From positions 1 through 64,000 of the forward strand of contig SKCR01034755.1 of NCBI GenBank assembly GCA_019454045.1: a DNA stretch of 64,000 nucleotides, given 5' to 3'. Each line of letters opens with the position of its first letter. Position 1 is the first letter of the stretch. Shown piece by piece: positions 1 to 10,804 of this stretch. Source of the stretch: Zanthoxylum bungeanum. Its lineage: Eukaryota > Streptophyta > Magnoliopsida > Sapindales > Rutaceae. The notes under the pieces are model-generated. The model was not told where the DNA came from. It worked only from the letters and a program-made list of their open reading frames with translations, and searched no databases. A program made the translations under genes and the position numbers.

Positions 1-86
1 TTGAAAGTACCATGACTTTATTTTGTATCTGCATGAAAAATTCATGCGGACATCCATATTATAGAAATTATATATATATAAAATTT

Positions 87-222
87 ATGTGTTTGGCAAC
101 AAGTTCGAATTTGAAAAACCCTAATTATTTTCCGGGTCAACAACTAATATCCTAACAAAAAAATGTCGCCATATCTTCTCTATTGCACGTTCAAATAATT
201 AAAGTCACAATTTTCAGCACAT
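87..222 (+). repeat. Left copy of a ~135 bp dispersed direct duplication
   Basis: This block, from GTGTTTGGCAACAAGTTCG to TTTTCAGCACA, reappears at about 1004-1133 in the same orientation with scattered substitutions and a few small indels. The last 60 bases (ATGTCGCCATATCTTCTCT onward) are nearly identical. I see no coding capacity. It may be part of an old repeat, but no terminal structure is visible. Confidence 0.7.
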
Positions 223-479
223 TATTATTATAGAGATGGAAGACTTTGGAACAAATCGACACATTGAAAGAATATCGATAATCTTCAGATTTCCCTTATA
301 TATATTTTGTTCGGAATAATATCCCAAAATAACATGGAACAAATGCATGAATAATCCACTTAGAATCTAACCAAACATGCATTACTAGTCTAAGATTTAT
401 TTACAAACACATTGCAATAAATTTAAATTTCACAACACAATTGCATACCTTATTATTTTTAGAGATTCCCTTAATTAAA

Positions 480-650
480 TTTAATTGATTACTCTTTTAA
501 ATGAGCAAATATATATATATGAGATGGAGTGGGTTACTATATCATCACATGCATAATTTCCTATTTAATCATATGCATTTGGAAGTATTGATTAATCATA
601 TGCATTTGAAATGATTACTATTTAATTACATGCATTTAGAAGCTTAATGA
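480..650. repeat. Degenerate short tandem repeat around ATGCATTT
   Basis: Three loose copies of a ~35 bp unit containing 'aatcatatgcattt' or 'aattacatgcattt', each followed by gaag or gaaatga, occur between about 540 and 640 in AT-rich DNA. No gene is visible here. Confidence 0.5.
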
Positions 651-688
651 TTTCTTCATACCCCTCCAAAAATATTGTCATTATGGGT

Positions 689-921
689 AGACCCAGCCAC
701 AGTTACAGTTCGAAACCGTAACAAACCGTAACCGAATCGGTTACCACGGTTCGGTTAAGGTTTACATAAACTCATAACCGAATCGGAACTGTAATCGATC
801 CTGATTTATATTATTTTTTTATTTTTAAAATAACAGATAACCGTAACCGAGCGGTTATGGTTCACCCTATTGTACAATTCGGTTACGATTTTTAACTGTA
901 ACCGAACCACGACCACCCTTA
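689..921. mobile_element. hAT-type MITE with CGGTTAC subterminal repeats
   Basis: A 233-bp segment is flanked by the direct repeat ATTATGGGT (680-688 and 922-930), the size expected for a hAT target duplication of 8 bp plus one chance base. Its interior is packed with alternating forward and inverted CGGTTAC/GTAACCG words, and the ends are imperfectly inverted (AGCCACAGTTACAGTTCG against CGAACCACGACCACCC). It has no ORF, so it would be non-autonomous. Assignment to hAT rests on duplication length and subterminal repeat style. Confidence 0.65.
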
Positions 922-1003
922 ATTATGGGTGTTCCATCAACATCCCAACTGATTTTCCAACATGTTGATTTATCATGTAAAAATTGATTTTCATATATAT
1001 ATG

Positions 1004-1133
1004 TGTGTGTTTTTGGCAGCATGTTCGAATTCGAGAACCCTACTTATTTTCTGGGTCAATTATGATAACAAAAATGTCGCCATATCTTCTCTAATGCACG
1101 TTCAAATAATTAAAGTCACAATTTTCAGCACAC
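1004..1133 (+). repeat. Right copy of the ~135 bp duplication
   Basis: Partner of the block at 87-222. The hAT-type MITE at 689-921 lies between the two copies. Substitutions and indels between the copies indicate an old duplication. Confidence 0.7.
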
Positions 1134-1138
1134 AATAC

Positions 1139-2224
1139 TCATTGAACTAAAATCGTATCATATCTTAAATTACGGAAATATTTATTAAATGAACTTTGCA
1201 TTATAAATTAAAGAAGTGGAATTTTCATAATTCTCCAACTAATTATTAACTTCACTGAAAAATAGTCATTTACCTATCGCCACTAAATCGTTTATTGATG
1301 TGGTACACTACACATAGGTGTTTATACTGGATTTCTGGGATAAGATCAATCGCAAAGCTGAATTATTGACACAATGATTATGATAGCCGATTTTATTGAA
1401 TTTTATTTTTGCATGAATTCAATAAATTATTTTACATGGCCCTTGACTAATTCAATGTGAAAATTATAATTGAATATTGTCAATTGTAGACACCCATGTA
1501 GGCTAATGAAACCAAGTTCAAAGACTGAATATATATATAATTATATGAGTACTTTATTCACTCACATTATTGTGAATAATCAAACTCAAAATATATTTTA
1601 TGGAAAATAAATATTTTGATTAAGTAAGTCTACACTTGCCGGATCATGATTATATCCTAGTCTCAGTTACTAAATACAAAAGGATGATTAGCTGTTAATA
1701 AAACTAATAACAAAGTCACCAAAATTTGTAAAGAATAATGCTTTATAGGGGCATTTCTACTATGCATTAGTGTTAAATATTTTGTTGCTAACTCATCTCC
1801 AAATTATCAATCTTATGTGTATATATATAAAATCACACATGTGGTACCTATCGACATTCTAGTTTGACTCATTAATAATAAATATTTAGACACCCACGTG
1901 TGATCTTATGGTCAATTTGGCAAGATGTTGTTCACAAACAAAATGATTCTTTATAATAATTTCGAGAAGAATGGTGTCCTTACTGCTTTGGTGATATATG
2001 AACGTCTCCTACATCTATGGGATTACTTGCGGTCATTCAAAGCCATATATTACTTAGTTAGGGAAATTATCTACCACATACAGAAGTTTAAGTAAAAGTA
2101 CCGATCTTATTATCAAAGTTTTTTAATAATCACGCAGCAACACATAAGTTTTCTATTTAATATCAACCAACCACAAATAACATTTTTATCAAATCGCCCG
2201 ATATAATGACTCTTTAATACAAAA
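1139..2224. other. AT-rich intergenic DNA, nothing recognised
   Basis: No conserved protein frame, tRNA or complete element is visible. The short phrase 'tagacaccca(t/c)gt' occurs twice, at about 1488 and 1887, and may mark eroded LTR sequence. Confidence 0.4.
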
Positions 2225-2244
2225 ATGATAAGTGTTTCATGCAT

Positions 2245-2640
2245 TATTAACTGTAAGAACCAGAAAAACCTGATTCAATCGTCCAAGTCGAGAAAAACTC
2301 TGTCCTTAAGAACTTATTGGCCCCGTCACAGGTGCTCTACGGACTCGAATTGCCAATGTTCTCCCAGGATAACTTGGATTCTACTTGTTCAAGGTGCACT
2401 CCTTCACAAGTGTTTGAACTAGGATAAAATGGTGGATATCTCTCAAAACAAAGAAAACAACAGTGCCTTTTTTTTCCTTATTCTCTGAAAATAATTGTAT
2501 ATTTTCTGTGTGTACATTTGGAATAAAAGCCTTCTTATATAAGGCATGGAGGGGTGCCAATAGGGCACCCCTTGGGGTGGGTTGCAACCCTCCAAGGATT
2601 GTAACCTCCCATACACCCCTTGGGAATTCCAAAGATATAC
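2245..2640 (-). mobile_element. LTR fragment of a Copia-type family, minus orientation
   Basis: Read on the minus strand, this segment has a promoter-like part (CATGCCTTATATAAGAAGG) followed by a leader: gtgcaccttgaacaag, tagaatccaagttatc, ggagaacattggc, gtccgtagagcacc, aataagttcttaaggac. The same order of phrases occurs on the plus strand at 53960-54120 and, beyond a nested insertion, 59755-60060. It is therefore a second copy of that LTR family. Terminal dinucleotides and target duplication cannot be fixed. Confidence 0.65.
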
Positions 2641-2779
2641 AAATACATATACATATCATATTTAATGAATTTGAGGAATTTACAACATTAACTTATTATT
2701 TTGTTAGGTTTCGTGTCATTTTACATGTTTTATAGTTTGTTTTTATGTTTTATTGATATGAAACATTAGAGCATGGATC

Positions 2780-3600
2780 TTGGGGCAAATAGACATGTTT
2801 TGGGAGTTTAAGGATGCAAAGAAAGCACGCAAAGAAGGAAAATACACAAGAATACTCATCATGGCAGAGGACCTTATGAGCACGTTTGTTACTAAAACTT
2901 CAAAGAGATTTGAGAAGAATGAGTTAAGACTGAACAATATTGAAACATACATGGGCAATGTGGGGGGCAATAATGAAGTCTTTAGAAGTGAAAATTGGAC
3001 AATTTGCTTCTTCCATGGTTAATCAACAGAAAATGGCATTTTTGAGTTATACCGAAGTCAATCATAAGGAACAATGCCAGACCATCACCCTCAGGAGTGG
3101 GAAATAGATTAGAGATACCCCGAAGGACCAAGGCAGTCAAGATAATGTGGCGGAATTTCAGGAGGAAACTATAACATAAGAAGAGAACAGTGCAACAAAT
3201 ATTCCGTATAAGCCACCCTCATCCCGAAGACACATTTTCCATATCCCCAGCGCTTTCAAAAAAAGAAGTTGGATGATCAGTTCACCAAGTTCCTAGATAT
3301 CTTTAAAAAGATCCATATCAACATCTCATTCATAGACGCGTTAGAACAAATGCCCAACTATGTGAAGTTTATGAAGGAGATAATATCCAAAAAAGATAAA
3401 GCTGGATGATTTTAAAACAATAGCATTCACTGGGGAGTGTAGTGCCATCATACACAGGAAGCTCCCTCCAAAGTTGAAGGATTTTGGTAGCTTTACCATA
3501 CCGTGCACTATTGGAAATCGAGACTTTGGTAAGTCGCTATGTGATTTGGGCGTGAGCATCAATCTCGCCCTAAGATGATCCATGGAAAGCTAAACAAGAG
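2780..3600 (+). pseudogene. Athila-like gag-protease remnant
   Basis: Translation gives a coiled, charged gag stretch (TSKRFEKNELRLNNIETYMG), then the linker QCQTITLRSGK at about 3075-3105, then protease-like sequence with KLPPKLKDFGSFTIPC and CDLGVSINL near 3450-3570. The aligned order matches the gag and protease of the other Athila-like elements in this window (57288-58007 and 24473-24889 on the minus strand). Multiple stops and frameshifts show it is dead. Confidence 0.7.
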
Positions 3601-3667
3601 GTCGAGCCAATTTTGCTGCATGTGCAGTCCAAAATTTCAAATTGACAAAAAAATTATAGATCTTGAA

Positions 3668-4301
3668 TAGGGGTGACAATTTGGGTCAGAATTCGTTTAT
3701 TCGTTCGATTCGATTCGCTTTAAAGCAAATATAGGTTTGGAAAAATGGATTCGTTTAATAAATGTGTCAATTCGATTCGATTCGTTTAATAAACGAATCG
3801 AATCCGAATTTGAGATTATCAATTCGTTTGTTTATTTAGAATTCGTTTATTAAAGTAATCAAATTTGAATCCAATTCGTTTAGTATCCGTTTAATTATAT
3901 TACAAATTTACCCTTAAAACTTTTGAACAAAAGTATTTAACATGAAGTTATTTTAGTAATTAACTACTTATACCATAAAAACTAATTAAACGAATAACGA
4001 ATCGAACATGAATATTTATTTATTAAACGAATACAAAATTTGATTTGTTTAATTTTGTGTAAACGAATCGAATGCGAATATTCATTTATAAAACGAATAC
4101 TAAATTGGATTCGATTCATTTAATTCTATATAAATGAATAAAAGAATCGAAGACGAATATTCATTTATAAAAGAATCGAATCTGAAGCCTAATATCAGGA
4201 TTCGTTTAATAAACGAATCAAATTCGAATTTAGTACATTATGATTCGATTCGTTTAGTATTCGACACGAATCCGATTCGTTGATTCGTTTTGCCACCCCT
4301 A
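3668..4301. mobile_element. hAT-type MITE with AAACGAAT/ATTCGTTT subterminal repeats
   Basis: The ends are inverted: TAGGGGTGACAA at the left and TTGCCACCCCTA at the right. The 8 bases outside are ATCTTGAA (3660-3667) and ATCCTGAC (4302-4309), 6 of 8 matching, as expected for an aged hAT duplication. The interior consists almost entirely of ATTCGTTT/AAACGAAT words in both orientations. It has no ORF and is inserted in the internal region of the Athila-like relic. Confidence 0.75.
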
Positions 4302-4309
4302 ATCCTGAC

Positions 4310-5710
4310 CTAAGGGTGAAGCTCATAACTAAACCATCAGTGGACCCTAGGGGACCATCCATGGATAAATTACCATAGCCTGCCAAGCAGTATTGTTCAT
4401 GTCATAACAACCAGTGGATAATAAATAAGAAAGCATATGAGACTACCCGGTCCACTACAATGAAGCCACCATGACCACTTGGTGGTTATGTATGGCTGAA
4501 GATGTTAAACTTAGCGCTAGCTGAGAGGCAACCAACACATTTTTATTTTTGTATTTTGTATTTTTTTCATTGTTATTTTCATTTATTGTGTGCTATTTAC
4601 TTGTTTATTTAGACAGATATCATCGATAGTAACATGACTCGCACAACCAAATTCTAACCAGCATGAGCCTGATCAATTCCATGTACTGTAGTGTTGTTCC
4701 ACTCTCTATTATTAATTATTTTTATTTTGTTACATTGGGGACAATACAACTGCTAAGTTTGGGGTGTGTGCATCTATACTGCTTGTGTTTATTTTTTGTG
4801 TGATTTTACTTATGAAATATTAAAAAATATTATCATATATAATAAAACATAAGTTTAATGATGAGTTTGTTTGCTTTAGGGTGAAATCTTAGAAACGATA
4901 AGTGTCCAATTGCTTTTTTATCCGATTCATTGAATATGTGATCTAGGTTAGACTCGTAAGCACTTAAAAATATGTTCTAGCAGTAAGAACCTAGGTGGCT
5001 GACAAAGTGACTAGTTGAAGAAATTATTTAAAGATGAATGATTGTTTGTTTAGATATCTGTCTCATTATGATGTATGATATGGTTAAAGAAAAAAGAGAG
5101 ATCTTTTGAAAAAAAAAATGAAAATAGTAGAAAAAATACTTTGAAAAAAATAGTTAAATCACCTATAACCGATGAGCGTGAAGTTACCCATTGGAGAGTG
5201 TTAGGAGCACCATGAGGAAAAATAATACCTTAATTGGTAGGTGAGTTAAAAGATTATGAAAAAAGAGAAGTCATATCATATCGAGCTTAATATGAAACTA
5301 CAGAGCACTTTTGAGATATCTAAGTTGGTTAGACCCATCAGATTCTAATTTTTGAGACGAAATCACTGAGTTGGCCTACTTATGAGTCGAATTGTGACCA
5401 AATCTTACACACGCACACACGGTAAGTCTTGCTTAGATGATTTATTCAAGAATTTGGATTTAAGTTGCATTGAGTACTTTGAAGGTTTTCTGATTTCATT
5501 AGTAGGCATTCTTTGAGGACAATATTATGAGACTATAATTTGTCCACTAGGGCCGCCCGAGGGTTTAAAGGCTTGCTGCATACGCTAAATGCAATCGTGA
5601 TCCCTACCAAAGTGGCCTAGTTAATTTAGTTACCTTCGTTTGTTTACTTTTATTTAGTTTTTATTTAGTATTTTGCTCGGGACTAGCAAAATCTTAAGTT
5701 TATGGGTGTT
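4310..5710 (+). other. Non-coding 3' internal region of the Athila-like relic, ending in a polypurine tract
   Basis: After the pol-end signature (AEDVKLSAS near 4490-4520) there is no ORF. Two blocks match the equivalent non-coding region of the Athila-like element at 54121-59749: about 5290-5510 (phrases such as 'cgaaatcactgagttggcc') and 5530-5622 (the PPT-proximal block ending 'gatccctaccaaagtggcc'). The region ends with AAGTTTATGGGTGTT, the polypurine tract preceding the LTR at 5711. Confidence 0.65.
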
Positions 5711-6430
5711 TGATAAATGTGATTTATACCAACTTATTCATACATTCTTATCTTATTATTTTATTATGTTTCATGTCATTTGACGTGTTTTGTAGTTTGT
5801 TTTATGTTTTATTGAGAGGAAGCATTAGAGCATGAATCTTGTGGCAAATGGACGTGTTTTGGGAGTTTAAGGGTGCAAAGGAAACACACAAGGAAGAAAA
5901 ATATGCAAGAATACTCATCGTGGCAGAGGAGTTGGCGTCGCGACGCCACCAGGCATGCAGAACACACATATTTGTCTAGAGAAGCTGGCATCACGACGCC
6001 TTGGATGAATTTCAGCATCATAAGGAATCGGTTTTCTATATGCATAATGACTTCAGGATTTCCCTATAAATATATAAATGCGTCCAAAACCCTAAATGGG
6101 AGAATAAGACACAACAAAAAGAGCTCAAAATACATAATTTAGAGAGATCCAATGAGGGAGAATGAAGAGCAATAAGAGGAGATGAAGATGGTGAAGTTCG
6201 AAGACGAAGGGATTCGATTCAGGTTTTATTTTGTTATTTAATGCTTCATTAATTTAATCCTTTTAAGGTATTGATCTGGTAGCATTTGTTGGTTCATGTT
6301 TGCAGATTCAAGAATTGCTTGTTCAGAATGTAGGATTGTTTCCAAACTGATCAAGTGTTAGTGATTGATGTGTTGATGGATTCCTGAACCTGTTGAATTT
6401 GTCTGCAATATTAGGAGATGTCATGTCAGT
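5711..6430 (+). repeat. 3' LTR of the Athila-like relic (right end approximate)
   Basis: It starts TGATAAATGTG directly after a polypurine tract, the same start as the LTRs of the element at 54121-59749. It contains a CpG-rich palindrome GGCGTCGCGACGCC at about 5933-5946 and the related GGCATCACGACGCC at about 5987-6000, and a TATA-like CTATAAATATATAAATGCG near 6064. The right border is not visible because the sequence runs into the CRR7 3' flank without a clear CA end or target duplication. Confidence 0.6.
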
Positions 6431-6500
6431 GATTTTGCTAAAGGTACTTTTGTAAATTGAGTTCAAAATTGTTCATCAATTTATGTTACAAATGCTTAAA

Positions 6501-7519
6501 TCACTCCAAGCGAACTTCATACCACTGGATTGAACCAACATCTCCTTGGAGTTGCAGTTCACAGACTGAACTTACTAGGAAAGAAACAGCTTCTTCAATG
6601 GTTGCAAATCTTGCAAGGTCAGGAGGCAGGGTCTTGCCTGGCCAATTTTCAAGCCAATATGTCAGCTTGGCTTTTAGCTCTTCTTCTGAAACAAATTTCT
6701 CCTCTTCTCCTGGTTCTAATAGCACATAAGTTTCTGACCGCGAATACGCCATTCTCCTCCTCCTTGTTGCAAAAATCTGAACAAGTTATGAAAATATTTA
6801 ATTTGATTCAAGTAATTTCTAATAAGATGTGTGTGTATGTCAAAATATTACAAACCTTTGCTGCATTTTTTTCCTGGCTTACAATTTTAGGCAATTGGGA
6901 ATTTAAAGAATAGGTGAAAATCTGAGTCACTCCTAAAGAACATGCTTGAACAAATGATGCTTCAGTATGTTGCCTTGATCTTGAAGCATTATTACCTGCA
7001 AATGAAGTGATGATACTATCAAAATCTTGACTTTGGCCTAATTATCTTTTATTTTTTTAAAATGGGATGCTTGGAGACATTGTATCCAGCGCTGGATTTA
7101 TATTTTAAAAAGATATCGACACTGTTTATATTCTTCAAGAAAAATAAGCTAATTATGTGCATTATGTCTAAATTTTCATAGTCCAAGATATCATACAACT
7201 ATATTTAATTCAGTAATAATATAGAATACATCTTAAGTGGCAAATGGGCACAAAACGCTTCATACCTCCATCAAAAAACCAATAATGATACAAAATCACA
7301 GCTCAATTCAAGAGTCACCCTAGTTTTATATGGGCTCTGAAATTTTCAAGAATTATGCAGCAAATATCTGAGTTAATATCATTTCATGCGGAACAAAATA
7401 GTTTAAAAGGATAAAGGGTATTATTAGAGCTTACAGTTAATAATCTGAACTCTATTGCTCATTAGCTGGTAGTTTAAAATTCCCTCCATTGAAGCAGTTT
7501 TGTCTGCAACTCTCAGCAT
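6501..7519 (-). CDS. CRR7: CRR7-like protein (CHLORORESPIRATORY REDUCTION 7), three exons
   Basis: In known plants CRR7 is a small chloroplast stromal protein needed for accumulation of the NDH complex (subcomplex A). Exon 3 (6776-6501) encodes IFATRRRR followed by the conserved domain, including [31 protein letters not shown] and [20 protein letters not shown] at the C-terminus. I infer two upstream exons from frame and splice consensus: exon 1 at 7519-7435 (28 codons plus one base, donor GTAAGC) and exon 2 at 6995-6856 (acceptor TTTGCAG, donor GTTTGT). The phases join cleanly to give 166 residues, close to the ~156 of the Arabidopsis protein. The N-terminal ~75 residues are Ser/Gln/Asn-rich with few acidic residues, fitting a transit peptide. 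An alternative start is the second ATG at 7489. It is head-to-head with the gene at 8238 and its stop lies ~70 bp from a retroelement LTR. Confidence 0.88.
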
Positions 7520-8237
7520 TTTCACTGTATTAGGTGACTACAACATATGGACCAACAGTGCCTTTAAAGATAACATGATAAACTTAGCCTCTGTTTCTTA
7601 TTTATCTCACCCTCAATTTCAACATATTCACATTAATACCCTCCTAATTTTGGGCCATTTGATATGAACAACTTATCTTTGCTAATATTGCCAATCTTGT
7701 TTAATCTATTGTGTAAAAAAAAAAAAAAGCTAAATTTGAATTTGAATTTATATAAAGCATTCATCAAGTCCAACTGTTTTTTTTTTTTTTAAGTGAAAGA
7801 ACTAACCCTGAACCAAAATATACTTGTGCAGTTAAATTTGGTTACCTGGAGTAACCTATTTTAGGACAGTAGCTATCTTATCACACAAAAACTAATCAAA
7901 CAAACTATTACAATTCCCCATTGCCGCGTTAGTTAGAAATGGCTCTAAGCCTCTTTAACACTGGAAGATTCTGTTAGTTTGTTACACAACATAAAAAATC
8001 CAAAATCCGTCTCTTGTCTCCCTTTGCAACACACCCCAAATTCCTCTCTTGTTATTACCCGCCCCGTCTTTTGCATCTTGCATGCCTCTATCATCTGAGT
8101 TTAGCTTCAGAATTTTCATTAGCTAGAGCTTCTTGGGTTGCCATATCGAATAGGGATTGATTTTGTTCGTGGCTTGATTTTAGTCGGTTACTTTCTTTGT
8201 ACCATTTTAGGAAACAATATACACCACATTTGAGGCT
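7520..8237. promoter_or_regulatory. Shared divergent 5' region between CRR7 and the 8238 gene
   Basis: This 718-bp stretch separates the start codons of two genes transcribed away from each other, so it must hold both promoters and both 5' leaders. It has poly(A) and poly(T) runs at about 7712 and 7780 and no competing ORF or element. The pyrimidine-rich stretch 7990-8100 next to the plus-strand gene looks like its leader. No TATA box can be assigned with confidence. Confidence 0.5.
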
Positions 8238-9146
8238 ATGGATTTGCAAATTGGGAATGGAAGTAGCAAGCATTTTGATATGACTGACTACGAAGTTGAA
8301 TCTAGTAATCAAGGAACTTGTTCAATAGAATGTTCGCAAGAACTAGATCAGGTTAAAGGCCGTGCTCCCAGATCATCAGTTACATATTCTTCTGATAGTC
8401 TTATGATGTCACAACTGAGAGGCTATGACCCTAATCGGATTCCACCATCAGTTTTTGGTACTAGGCCCTCAAATCCAGGGGAATGGAGTGTTGCTTCAAA
8501 TGAATCATTGTTTAGTATTCACATAGCAAATGGCAGCTTGTCAAGAGAGTATAAATCTGGAGAATTAGGCAGGCTCGATGACCCAATTAAACCTGTTAAG
8601 CCTGAGGATCAAGCTGAACTTCCCAAGACTGAAGCCCATGAGTCCAGTCATTTTCATCCAAGCTTGGCCCCTGTGACTGAAGCAGAGAACATGGACAAAA
8701 TGTCTGAAGATATGGTGACAGAGGCAAAAGCAGCTTCTGAAGATCATTGTCAGGAAAAAACACTTCCTGCTGAGAATCTCCGAACCCCTAGCCGTTCTGC
8801 CGAAAGCGTTAACAGCACCAAATCTTTTGCATTCCCAGTGTAAGTTTACGCAAATTCTGTATACATATGCATGAATGAATTGTACTAACACTTATGTAGG
8901 TCTCGTTTCAGTTTTGAATGCGATGAGGCTACAAACAAATCTATAAATATGAAAATAGCAAAGGCGGAATCAGAGAAGCAGCAGAAAGCTACAAGTGAGT
9001 ACCAGGAACAAAAGCCACAAGATAAAGAGCCTGTGAGTGAAATACAGCAGCAGCAGCAGCCAAAAACACCCAAAACAAGTCCAAAGGCTGGTAGCAGCAG
9101 CTGGTTTTCTTGTTTCCCATGTTTATCACTACGCTGTGGGAAATAA
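8238..9146 (+). CDS. Plant-specific protein of unknown function with Cys-rich tail, two exons
   Basis: Exon 1 (8238-8839) ends in phase 2 at a consensus donor GTAAGT. Exon 2 runs from 8900 (or 8912) to the stop at 9146, giving about 282 or 278 residues. The protein is hydrophilic, acidic and mostly disordered in appearance. It has a conserved-looking Trp/Ser motif GEWSVASNESLFSIHIANGS near residues 85-105, a SFAFPV motif at the exon junction, a Gln run (QQQQQ) and a tail SSWFSCFPCLSLRCGK. The Cys-rich, aromatic tail could be a lipid-modified membrane anchor (inference). It resembles a set of uncharacterised plant proteins, some of which have been labelled gar2-related in annotations. I am not certain of that and assign no function. 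No transmembrane segment or enzyme motif is seen. Confidence 0.72.
8840..8911 (+). other. Very short intron with tandem in-frame acceptors
   Basis: Donor GTAAGT is at 8840. Two acceptors, TATGTAG ending at 8899 and GTTTCAG ending at 8911, lie 12 bases apart, giving introns of 60 or 72 bases. Both preserve frame and differ by four residues (VSRF or similar). Reading through the intron meets TAA at once, so splicing is required to reach the Cys-rich tail. Confidence 0.6.
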
Positions 9147-9384
9147 TCAAGCTCAACAAATTACACCAGTACCTGTAACAATAATATTTCATTTTAGCAA
9201 CTTTTGTTTAAAAATGCTGCCAATCCTGACTTTATTCATAGTGCTGAAACATTAGCTACAAAAGTATCATAGGATATTGTTCCCATTTGATTAGTTTAGT
9301 TTTTTTTTTTGCTGTAAAATATTTTTCAGAGTGCAAGTTTCATAATATGATTTGTGATTAGACTGCACTGTCCGGCTATAATAG

Positions 9385-9613
9385 TCTTAGAAAATAAAAG
9401 AAAGTATTGAATTCACTATATGATAAATGTCTTTATATAGACTACATATTAAATTGAAATAAGAAAGACCTAATTATAATAAGGATATATAATAAAATCA
9501 CAAATCCTATGGATTCTAAAAATTATATCTTACATAATAAAGAGATAATATTTTCTTAATATTGGTTCCATAATAATATTTTCTTAATATTGTTTTCATA
9601 TTAATATTTAACA
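9385..9613 (-). repeat. Left (3') LTR of the TRIM-like element
   Basis: Matches 10586-10804 through shared phrases such as 'atataataaaatcacaaatcct' (broken by point differences), 'ttatatcttacataataaag' and 'agataatatttt(c)cttaatat'. The terminal TG/CA is degenerate at the 9385 end. Confidence 0.65.
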
Positions 9614-10585
9614 CCCCCTCAAACTCAAGCTGGTGACGAAAGAACAAGCTTTAGGTTGCATCTTGAAATTGAAGAGCGGAGTCCTAAAACTGGAAATCTT
9701 GAAACTTGGGGGCTGAAAACTGTGAGATAATTGAGGAACTTTAACCTACGAAGCCCGAAGGGGGAGCCGAAGCACAATAGGGAGCCAAAGCCCAATAGGA
9801 TGTCGAAGCGTGAGAGAGCCAATGCCTGAGAGAGCCGAAACCCGAGAGGAAGCCGAAGCCCGAGAGGGAAGAAAATCCCGACAGAGAGCCGAAGCCCAAG
9901 AGGGAGCAAAATCCTGACAGATTGCCGAAGCGAGAGAGAGATGAAACATGAGAGGGAGCGAAATCCCGAAAGAGAGTCGAAGCCGAGAGGGAGCGAAATC
10001 TCGATAGAGAGTCGAAGCCTGAGAGAGAGCGAAAGTCGGACTTAAAAACAGTAAAAGGAAAATACTCAAAACTAAGACATGATTTTTGAAAGAAAGATAA
10101 AAAATTATCAGCATAGAGTTGGAACTGAAAGACAAGCAGCACGCTGAATAGTAGTGACAACAAGAATAACATCAACAACTGTGGGTGATAATAAAACGAA
10201 CATCGATCGCAGCAAACAACAATCATAGTGTGGTCATTGGCCTTGTTGACTTTAGAAAGTCCATCACCATTTATCACTTGATCTACAAGTCAAGCGTGTG
10301 ATCAAGAGATTTGAAAAGGAAGCTGTTTGGTTGCTGGACAAACAAAAATCTGAGCAGTGCGTGGATCACAAAATCGGACAAGACGATGTCCTTTAAGTCA
10401 GATAAACTTAAGTGGTATTGTCAAATATCATCAAAGCGGTAGAGTGAAGGCGGCGATGTGGTGAGGTGGCGATAGGTAAGGGGGCGCGTGAGGGCCACAT
10501 AATTATGGTAATCGTGATCCCTCACGCGCCAAGGAGAATCAAAGAGATTGAAACTTGAAAAGTCAGAATCTGGTGTCTGACATCA

Positions 10586-10804
10586 TGTTAGATAATGAAA
10601 GAAAGTCTTGAATTTATTATATATTATATTTACAATGATAGATGCCTTTATATAGGCTACATATCAAACTGAAATATGAAAGAACTAACCTTAATAAGAA
10701 TATATAATAAAATCACAAATCCTAGAGATTTTAGAAATTATATCTTACATAATAAAGAGATAATATTTCCTTAATATCATTTTCATAATAATATTTTCTT
10801 AACA
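10586..10804 (-). repeat. Right (5') LTR of the TRIM-like element
   Basis: Starts TGTTAGATAATG and ends CTTAACA on the plus strand. It is the direct partner of 9385-9613. A weak primer-site-like stretch lies just inside (minus strand GATGTCAGACACC) but it is too degenerate to assign. Confidence 0.6.

Larger units (their letters stand above)
2690..6430 (+). mobile_element. Deleted Athila-like Ty3/gypsy relic, plus orientation
   Basis: Two direct repeats (about 2690-2877 and 5745-5930) share a ~180 bp stretch including 'tttgggagtttaagg' and 'actcatc(a/g)tggcagagga'. They appear to be pieces of the two LTRs. The left piece breaks straight into gag sequence, so the 5' LTR has been truncated. The internal part carries decayed gag-protease and the pol-end signature around 4487-4530. 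The polypurine tract lies just before 5711 and the 3' LTR runs from TGATAAATGTG at 5711 to about 6430. A hAT-type MITE (3668-4301) sits inside. It ends only ~70 bp from the CRR7 stop codon. Confidence 0.7.
9385..10804 (-). mobile_element. TRIM-like non-autonomous LTR element
   Basis: Short direct repeats of ~229 bp (9385-9613) and ~219 bp (10586-10804) flank a ~970 bp interior with no conserved protein. Next to the left repeat is a purine tract on the minus strand (TTTGAGGGGGTG, 9614 onward), placing the 3' LTR on the left. Flanking bases AATAG (9380-9384) and AATAC (10805-10809) resemble a 5-bp target duplication. The interior contains an irregular tandem repeat of 'gagagccgaagccc' at about 9755-10035. 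It begins ~240 bp downstream of the 8238 gene's stop, so it may affect that gene's 3' end. Confidence 0.65.

Noticed and set aside
6457..6913. Plus-strand frames of 90 and 127 codons
   Set aside because: They are antisense to CRR7 exons 2 and 3 and show no family motif.
9625..10277. Minus-strand frames of 94-178 codons with LGFGSLSGF repeats
   Set aside because: They lie across the GAGCCGAAGCCC tandem repeat in a TRIM interior, in overlapping frames. No domain is seen.
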